Below, one piece after another: positions 57,501-64,000 of a stretch of DNA of 64,000 nt; position 1 is the first letter of the stretch; the number at the start of each line of letters is the position of its first letter. The DNA is taken from the NCBI RefSeq assembly GCF_016801865.2, contig NC_068939.1:45036999-45100998 (forward strand). The letters are read 5' to 3'. A program made the translations under genes and the position numbers. Under the pieces are notes generated by a model. That model had not been told where the DNA came from, made no database searches, and worked only from the letters and a program-made list of their open reading frames with translations. The stretch is from Culex pipiens pallens (Eukaryota; Arthropoda; Insecta; Diptera; Culicidae).

Positions 57501-60500
57501 TCATCAAAACTGAAAAATTAAAGTTTCATAGTTAGTTGCAACAAATGTACATGTGTTTAGTTTAGTCAGTTCGCCAAATCATAACAATATTGAAATATAT
57601 AGCTTTTTGATACAGGTGTTGGAAAATTCAATTTATTCTTTTTCTATATTGTATTGATTTAAATGGTGCATTGACTACATACATGAACATTTGATTTAAT
57701 TTTCCATTCAAAAGGCGTTGCAGTATCAAACAACCTTATCTATTATCCTATTTATAATTCTATATATTTATTTAATTTAGCCTAACGCTGTCTTTGTTAA
57801 TCATTATCAATAGTTGTTTTGCTGCTTGGAATATTAATAAAAAGATTTAAACCTTTTCAGTTTCATTAGTTTGGTAATTTATTGAAAAGAAATGATAGTT
57901 TAGTATAGTTTCAACAGAAAAAAGTAGAAACTACCAACCTCAATTTCAAACTCCCACTCACAGCATCCTGCTGCACCTGCCAGCATCCCAGCAGATCTGT
58001 GCCCCCCAACAAAATTGATGGTGTGTTGTTGACTTTTGATTTCGCGCGTCTGCGCCGCAAGGACCCGCGTCCTGATTCCACTCACACCAGCACACAGCCA
58101 TTTCGAAGCATTCCCAAACAAAATCAGTTCATAAATGCCATCACACACGGGACCTGTGTCGACCAGACGAGCAGAGTAGGAGGGAAAATTCTGTCAAAAT
58201 ATAATAAGATGATTTTTCCCGCACGCGCGCGTGTGTGTGTGTGTGTGTGAGTGCAGATTAGCGTCGTCCTGGAAAAGCATTTCCAAGTAGAGATAGAGGG
58301 AGAGTTCACTTCACTCGGAAGGTGGAAAAGTGAAGGAAAATTGCTGGATTTTCTTCGTGGGCATTTTATGTGGTAGCTAAAAGTTATTACAGAAATGTTC
58401 AAAATTGGTACCGCGGAGTTGTCGACCATTGGAAAATCGACATGATGTTGAGCATCACGTGGAAAGTGAAGAAAATTGCGCCCTTATTCGATAAGCTTGA
58501 CGTGGTTGTATAATAAGTATTAGTGGGCGAGAAAATTTTCATTCTGAGTTGATTTTCCCCGTGGTTGAAAAAATGTGATTAATTACTTGTTTACTGTGAA
58601 AGTAGTTTGGAATATCTCTCTCGGAAAAGACAATAAAAATGACAAACCAGTAAATAGATAGTACAACGTAGCTGTAGGAATATTTGTTGAGATATTTACG
58701 CTTGATGTTGTGGGAAATCGACGAGGAAACGAGATAACACAAGCTCAAGTGGGTTTCGTCGAGGAAGAATGAGTTTTGCGTGGGAAGTTTGAGTTTGGAA
58801 AAATTAGGAACCCCTCCGGTGCAATCAAAAGTCTAGTCAAAACACAGTATTACGAATTCAGAAATAGTTAACGTTAGTTCAAACGACACGCTGGACACAA
58901 TGCACGGATACCCGTTCATGCAAGTGGTGCAGTACAGTGTGCCAACCTGCACGTGGGCTCCACCTCCCGTGGAACCACCCCGTCCTCCGTCGGCCAATGC
59001 TGGTTAATATTAATCCTCTCTTTACCAAAATTTCCAGAAAAAAAACAATCAATTAAATTTAGCTCATTCTTCAACAGCTCCCACGACGTCCGGCGTGCGG
59101 AAGTACGTCATCTGGTGCCTGATATGTGGTGGAATCTCCTGCCTGCTGGGAATCCTCTTCCTGGGGATCTACTTCCTGCTCAGGTCGTACACCAGCACCG
59201 TTGGGTACTTTGAGACGGTTCCGACGTTCGTGCCGGCCACGCTGGTGAGTAATTATTAATTTTTGTTTTGTAAATGTTTTATCTAACAATTTGAAACGCT
59301 CTTTCCAGCTTATGGTCACCGGAATTTGTATCATGAGTCTAGCCAGGAGGCGGAATCGATACAGTTACTTGGTGAGTATTTATGAGAAATTAGCAAGGAC
59401 ATCCAAAACCATTTCACGGCGTGTTTTCTGGGCAAAATTAAGGAAAAAAATAGTCATCGCTACTATTAAATGTGTCTTATAGGAAATTTTCTCAGCTTTC
59501 CAATGCTTCTTAGAGCGAAATATTTCATCGGGAAATTTCTGAGATATCTCTATTTTAAGTTTTTTGCTTTAAAATCCTTAAACATTTGTTGGAAACTTTT
59601 AAATAACAGTCCAAAAACTTGTCAAATTATGTGTTTCATGTGTCATTTACTCATCAAAATGTGCAAAATAAGACAAGAAACAACTTTGTAGAAGGTTGCA
59701 AACCGCTTAACATTTTGAAAATGAAGTTTATACCGATTTTATGAATATGTGGGATTCATTCAGAAATTAAAATCATAAAACCGCATTGATATATTTTTTT
59801 TACAAGAACAACTAGATTATTACATACACATACATCAAGATTTTTATGAATTAATATCATATTTCCTCAATCAAACATTAACCAGTTGCATGGATACAAT
59901 ACATGTTAATGTTTAATACTTGAAATTAAACTGCAAACTAGTGTTGCAAGCTTTAGCAGAAATACTCTGTTTGAATTTTTTTCGTTGAAATGATGAATAA
60001 TATTGTTCGAACAAAAAAAAAAAGTTTGTGACGGTGTTTTCAGCATTCTGAATTGGAAGACTCGAGTTTTATTGTTACTTTTTAAGTGCACTTTCAAAAG
60101 TAAACATTATACAGTAGTTGTTCGGTAACTTGGCGTTGTTTAACTGGGCTGCTTTTTAACCCAGTTAAAAAGCAGCCCAGTTAAACAACGCCAAGTTAGG
60201 CCGTAGCCCAGTTAAAAAGCAGACAAACGTCAAAAAACCAAAACAAACCGAAATCACCGAGGGGTTAATGGATGCAAAAATCATGGTCAACAATTAACAA
60301 ACTTTTTTCAAACTTTTATGTTACTTTAAGTCACAATTAAAGAAATATAAAAAGTAATCATTGTAAATAAATTTTAGCTACTTTTATTTTTATATTTCAT
60401 CAAATAAATATTATGCATCGGTGGTCCCCTCGTTATTTTTCGTTCAGCCAAGTTAGCGAACAGCATTCGATGACTGGGCTACGTTCTCAGCCCAGTTACC

Positions 60501-63500
60501 GAACAACTACTGTATAACATTTTATATTTATTTTAATCTCATGAAAATATGACTTTTGAAGCTTGCAACAGGAATATATAGTACATTTTCGATTTTAAGT
60601 CATATTTGTATTTATGTTCCTGGTTAATGTTTGTTTAAGAAAATATCAAATTTATTCATTAAAATTCAATGATATCATTCACAATCACAAACCTGCCAAA
60701 GTTTCGGTTGAACAAGCTAAATTAGAGCAGACACGTGATATTTGTACACCAAAAATATGTAACAATCTAATAATTCTTGGTAAAAAATATATTTTTACAC
60801 TGTTTTATTATTTAAATTTCTGAATAAATCCCATATATTCAAAAACTCAGGCAAAACATAATTTTTAAAATGTTTAGCCGTTTGCAACCTTCTACAAAGT
60901 TGTTTCTTGTCTTATTTTGCACATTTTGATGAGTAAATGACAAATGAAACACATTATTTGATAAGTTTTCTGAACTGTTAGTATAAAGTTTCTAATAAAT
61001 AATATAGAAATTTAAAACCAAAAAACTTAAAATAGAGATATCTCAGAAATTTCCCGATGAAACATTTCACTCTTAGAAGCATTGGAAAGCTGAGAAAATT
61101 TCCTATAAAACACATTTGAAAGTAGGGGAACAGCATCTAATTCCAGCGTGCCTCTAATGTTGGCAGGTCAGAACTTTGACATTCAAATAAAGCTAATTAA
61201 AAGCGTTTTCAACTGAAATCGAGTGATAAATTGCTCAATAAGAAGTGAGCAAGCAAGTTTCTATCAAAAGTTTTGCAAAATTAGTTGTTAAAATAGTGAA
61301 AATCAGCAAATTGGATGGAATTAGGAGCGAGTGCTTGACCTGCCAAACATACGAGAATTTCCCCTAGCGATGACTATTTTTTCCTGAAAAGTTTGTTCTA
61401 GAAAACACGCCGTGCATTTACATCTAAACACAGCTGGCCAAATCTTCAAGTTTTATAGACTTGTTTTCAAAGGCAATACAACCAAATTACTTTATTGATT
61501 ACCTTAAAGATAATAACACCAACTTTTGAACAACCATGCGCCTCCTCAAAACATATAACTCATAGAAGAAAAATGGAGCCGCATGTTTTTTTTCTGTATT
61601 TTAAAGGGAAACCAAACAACAACTCAAACCACAATTCTACCCTTTCCAGATCAAACTGTCCGGCGCGTGCGGGCTCGCTTCCGCCCTGACCTGTGCCCTG
61701 GTCACCGTCACCACGACCGTACTCCACATGAGCCGTCTGCAGGTACTTCGCGAGTGCGAATACACGCAAAAGACCCGCACCTGCACGTGCTACTCCGTGA
61801 CGGCGGACAAACAGGCCGAGGGTGTCGACGACAACGTGCGCTTCGTGTTCGATTCGACGGCCGATTGCGGAGTCGTTCATGGGGCACTGTACTCGTGTCT
61901 GCGGGCCGTGTTTGGACTGTCCGTGGCCGGGGTGCTGGTGGCGGTGTTCAGCTGCATGTTGGTGTACCAGCTGTTGAGTCACGAACGCAAGAAGATGTAC
62001 TGGGAACAGCTGGAACTGCGGTGCCGTTCGTTGTACTCGGGCCAGCAAGGACCGACGGTGCTTCCGTCGGGACCGATGCTGGGTGGGGGACGGAATGGAA
62101 ATTGCAGGTGCTGCGAGCAGTGCCACGCCCATCGGAATGTGCTTCCATCGGCTTACCCGTGGGAGGGGGACCAGCGGTTCTGGACGCCCGGCCAGGCGGG
62201 GAACTTTTATTCGCCCAATCCGGGCGGAGAGGAGAACACGGGGAACAGTAGGTTGAATGGCCAAAATGGGCGACGAATGCCCGGTTGGAGTTGGCCTAGG
62301 ATGCCATGGCAGAGAAATGACTCCCAGCGAATGTCCCCGCACAGTCCGGATTCCCAGTACGGGTTTTCAAACCGGACGAACGGAGCAGATCAAGCAGCGC
62401 TTGCCGCAGCTCAGCCAAGGTACAATGTAATTGAGCAGCAGTACGGCATCTGGGGTCCACCCCCACCGTACAGTGATCCAAATAGTCCGGCCCGCCGTGG
62501 CCGTTATCAGTACATCCATCCAGCACAGTGCCAAGTAATGCCCTTTAATGCTGAGGCGAATGCTCCACCGAGTAACATCGCAATTCTGGAGTGCCACCAA
62601 CACCCGATGGCGACGGTTGAGAACCATTCCATCCAACAGCAGTACAACAATCCGGTCCAACAGAACGGTAATGCCGCCTTCCGGAATCCAGCCAAGCGGC
62701 AGCAAGCGTTCAAGCCTACAGCCGCCGCTAAAGATAACTACGAGAATACCCCATCGGACAGTGACGTTCCGAGGGATCGATTCTCAAACACACTTCCTCT
62801 GCGAAAAACCAAAAAGCGCGTGGAAGCGGGTGCGAAGAGCATCGGACCAAACCAACCGGCCCCGCGGGTCAACGTGCAGAACGTGTTCAACTCAAACGCA
62901 CCCAACGGACAGCAACACTCGGTTGAGACGTCCGAAAACGAGTACAATGAACCGACGCACCCGAACAATGAACCGGGTTGCAGCAGTCAACCTGCGCCGA
63001 CGCACGCCAAGACGAGACGGATCAAGGCCGGCGTAGAGAACACCGGATTCCAAACGGTGGAAGCTCTCGAAGCGGAAGGTAAAATCATGGAACCGACCGA
63101 GTCGGAAGTGTACTTTGCGGATGTGAGCAGCTGCTGCAACATGTCCGTGAAGAACGATAACTACTACGAGGACGCGAACCAAAGACGGAAGAGTATGAAG
63201 GACAAGAACAAGCAGATCGAGCAGGATCAGCAGCAACAGCAAGCGGACGATTACATCGCGCAACGCTTCGGCAAGCGAGAACCGTCCGTGCGGAGTCGGT
63301 TGCCCTTCCCGCAGATCATTCCGGAGACGTACGAGAAGCCGATGGTGATGCCACGGCCCTCGCTTATGCATAAGGATATCTCCCGCCAGAGCATGTGTTC
63401 AGTGGAGTCGGGCGAAAAGACCGACTATACGGATCTGTCTCCGGCCACTCCCAGTACAAACTTTCCCTCAGTAGTAACATATCCGTCGGCATCGTCGCAG

Positions 63501-64000
63501 CAAGATGCTCGCCAGTCGGTCAGTCCTTCGATTCCGAGTGTCGCGGACTTTGCGTCCGAGCCCAACAGTTCCAACTTTATTGCCTCGTACCCGTACTCGT
63601 CGAACGAGCAGAGTCAGGAAGCGCACCGGCGCTCGACCAAGAACCTGCAGGACATCTTCCTGGCACCCGACTCGCAGTACGAGGTAATCAAGGAACCGTC
63701 CGTCGTCGTCAGTAAGTACAATGAAACCACCCCGCTAACTCTGTCCTACATGACCCACCAGCAGGACATGTCCGCCCAGTTTGGCTACCTCCCGCCGAGC
63801 AAACCGCTGCCATCGTCGCAGACATCCTCCATCAGCTTCCAGCACCAGCATCCGACGGTGGCGCAGCAGCAATCCCAGCAGCAGCTGAAGCCCAAATCGC
63901 CCAAAAATCTCAACATCACTCCGATCAAGCGACAAAGCTTGGGGACCAACATTAGCTCGATCATACAGAACCTCAGCGGAAGCGAGTCCGGGCTGCTCTA
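51513..64000 (+). CDS. Four-pass membrane protein with long cytoplasmic tail, long isoform, 3' end outside window
   Basis: The coding part is 51599-52148, 59078-59244, 59309-59371 and 61650 to the window end, all in phase with GT/AG borders; 51513-51598 is 5' UTR. The start is the first ATG of MTMTIQSNLDSP. At least 1043 residues are visible. Residues 1-183 are polar and His/Gln-rich, ending in a PPLPPRPAPR stretch that could bind SH3 domains. Four hydrophobic segments lie near residues 193-218, 233-251, 260-287 and 343-369. The loop between the third and fourth has four cysteines (around RECEY, TCTCY and ADCG). The tail of more than 670 residues is rich in Q, S, N and P, with PPPPY near residue 530 (62457-62471), a possible WW-domain ligand. 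This layout recalls CD20-like four-pass proteins with PPxY tails such as ENTREP/FAM189, but the resemblance is structural only. The exact family is not identified. Confidence 0.75.
52149..52807 (+). other. Start of the large intron after the His/Gln-rich exon
   Basis: Follows the GTGAGT donor. AT-rich, no repeat or gene recognised. Confidence 0.5.
52808..53140 (-). mobile_element. SINE with two tRNA-like modules
   Basis: On the minus strand two B-box-like sites are seen, GTTCGAATCCCGG and GGGTTCGATCCCA, about 180 bp apart. The first module has an anticodon arm TTGGACTCACAATCCAA. The rest matches 36390-36660 (GTCCGAAGGCTTGA, AAACCTCTTTTTAC, ACGACTCCTACA). The dimeric tRNA layout recalls the Culex Twin SINE, as an inference. 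Confidence 0.7.
53265..53990. repeat. Foldback-type repeat with GCTGAAAAGTT hairpins, copy 2
   Basis: Same blocks as 42830-43965, including GAACCTCATTGGATAAATGT, CGACTCGTGCTGAAAAA and the GCTGAAAAGTTGAACTTTTC hairpins at 53440 and 53735. Sits in the large intron of the membrane-protein gene. Confidence 0.7.
54026..54540. mobile_element. Pogo-like element with nested CTGGAG-family MITE
   Basis: The left end CAGTCCAGGCTCGATTATCC matches the 5450 element; the right end (CCTTCGGATACTG) has lost about 12 bases of its terminus. A palindromic MITE lies at 54097-54252. The interior phrases around 54330-54440 (ATGGCGGCCAAAATGGCGG) correspond to GCCATATTTGCCGCCATCTT near 5880. Confidence 0.65.
54541..55790 (+). 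other. AT-rich intron DNA, no feature
   Basis: Long AT-rich intron stretch. No gene or complete repeat recognised. Confidence 0.5.
55791..55957 (-). mobile_element. Fragment of the CAGTAGTTG element (full copy at 60112)
   Basis: ATTAACCCCTCGGTTATTTT, ACGTTTGTCTGCTTTTTAAC and CAACTACTGTA match the inverted form of 60112-60260. One terminus is present and the other is lost. Confidence 0.7.
55958..57429 (+). other. Intron DNA with MITE pieces and a dispersed repeat
   Basis: 56226-56290 is an AGGTCCTATAA palindrome and 56395-56440 is another piece of that family. 57150-57400 is an inverted copy of the repeat at 14700-14990. No gene. Confidence 0.5.
57430..57720. repeat. Remnant of the GCTGAAAAGTT foldback family
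   Basis: Contains GTTTATGCAACAAGTTGCAA and CAGCACGAGTCATACATTTA, matching parts of 42830-43965. Heavily decayed. Confidence 0.5.
57900..58899 (+). promoter_or_regulatory. Possible alternative promoter before the short first exon
   Basis: This 1 kb stretch is less AT-rich and free of recognised transposons. It holds a (GT)n tract at 58230-58248 next to CGCGCG. No TATA box is evident. It directly precedes the short first coding exon, so 5' UTR and promoter are expected here; this is inference. Confidence 0.4.
58900..59002 (+). CDS. Alternative first coding exon of the four-pass membrane protein
   Basis: ATG in good context (ACACAATG) opens MHGYPFMQVVQYSVPTCTWA, then APPPVEPPRPPSANA, and ends one base into a codon at a GTTAAT donor. 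That phase matches the acceptor at 59078 exactly, as does the exon ending at 52148. Joining to 59078 over a 75 bp intron gives a short isoform starting about 34 residues before the shared part. The donor is weaker than GTRAGT. The preceding 900 bp are less repetitive and could be its promoter. Well supported by phase, but not proven. Confidence 0.6.
60112..60512. mobile_element. TA-flanked element, CAGTAGTTGTTCGGTAACT ends, 401 bp
   Basis: Left CAGTAGTTGTTCGGTAACT and right AGTTACCGAACAACTACTG are inverted repeats flanked by TA. Near the left end a second perfect hairpin, GCTGCTTTTTAACCCAGTTA with its inverse, is present. GGGCTG/CAGCCC phrases recur. No transposase frame. Confidence 0.85.
61125..61364. 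mobile_element. TA-flanked MITE with GGGGAA ends, 240 bp
   Basis: Starts GGGGAACAGC and ends GAATTTCCCC, TA on both sides (61123-61124, 61365-61366). The left arm of the surrounding foldback has the uninterrupted sequence (AGTAGCGATGAC in inverse), confirming the target TA. Shares inner phrases with 9630-9873. Confidence 0.82.

Larger units (their letters stand above)
59416..61414. mobile_element. Intronic foldback element, about 300 bp arms, two nested insertions
   Basis: Left arm 59416-59717 and right arm 60867-61414 (including a 240 bp insertion) are inverted: CACGGCGTGTTTTCT/GAAAACACGCCGTG, AAAATAGTCATCGCTA, GAAATTTCTGAGATATCTCT and ACTTTGTAGAAGGTTGCAAA all have inverse partners. The spacer contains the element at 60112-60512. 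The whole structure sits between the second and third membrane-segment exons. Confidence 0.82.

Noticed and set aside
61560..62342. Minus-strand 260-residue frame and plus-strand 222-residue frame over the long exon
   Set aside because: Both overlap the spliced frame starting at 61650, which has membrane segments, matching phase and stays open to the window end. The others are shadows in GC-rich DNA.
62548..63715. Arg-rich plus-strand frames and minus-strand frames in the tail exon
   Set aside because: They are out of frame with the membrane protein and have low-complexity composition typical of shifted reading of Gln/Ser/Pro codons.
63710..63720. Perfect GTAAGT splice donor inside the long exon
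   Set aside because: The frame continues open with the same composition for nearly 300 bp beyond it to the window edge, so constitutive splicing there is unlikely.

Overview
The window is a piece of insect nuclear genome, most likely from a culicine mosquito (Culex-like). The evidence is small coding exons with insect-type splice sites in AT-rich DNA, two recognisable conserved eukaryotic genes, and dense short palindromic transposons and tRNA-headed SINEs. No bacterial, plasmid, viral or CRISPR feature was seen. Genus is an inference from repeat style, not from a species marker.

Three genes are supported. (1) On the minus strand at 2179-3679, a complete three-exon gene for a PLRG1/Tango4 WD40 protein of the Prp19 spliceosome complex. 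(2) Head-to-head with it, about 750 bp away, a complete six-exon gamma-SNAP gene at 4430-17595, with an 8.7 kb second intron full of transposons. (3) On the plus strand, a large gene that runs off the right edge. It has a His/Gln-rich first coding exon (51599-52148), an alternative short first coding exon (58900-59002), two small membrane-segment exons (59078-59244, 59309-59371) and a very long last visible exon (61650 to beyond 64000). It encodes a four-pass membrane protein with a long disordered cytoplasmic tail carrying a PPPPY motif. I could not name its family with confidence. Strong splice donors at 19201/19220 and 33359 may mark non-coding first exons of this or another gene.

Nearly everything else is repeat. 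Structures read directly are: inverted-repeat (foldback) elements at 1-915, 48163-50097 and 59416-61414; TA-flanked elements whose ends begin GGG(G) at 9630, 21794, 28553, 37456 and 61125; pogo/Tc1-like elements beginning CAGT at 5450, 39257, 54026 and 60112; an 82 bp hAT-type MITE at 9259; palindromic MITEs of several families; tRNA-headed SINEs at 24519, 29407, 36232, 48602 and 52808; two retroposons with long target-site duplications and microsatellite tails at 26819 and 44719; a 284 bp-period tandem repeat at 15121; and a U2 snRNA-like fragment at 25117.

The most informative aspect is internal. Several insertions sit in sequences that are themselves duplicated inside the window, so the uninterrupted copy serves as the pre-insertion site and directly shows the target duplication (20741/21038, 9259, 61125, 37456). 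I did not find a clearly new enzymatic or defence system. The best candidates for undescribed biology are the long hairpins in introns, which could make double-stranded RNA, and the unidentified four-pass membrane protein with alternative N-termini.
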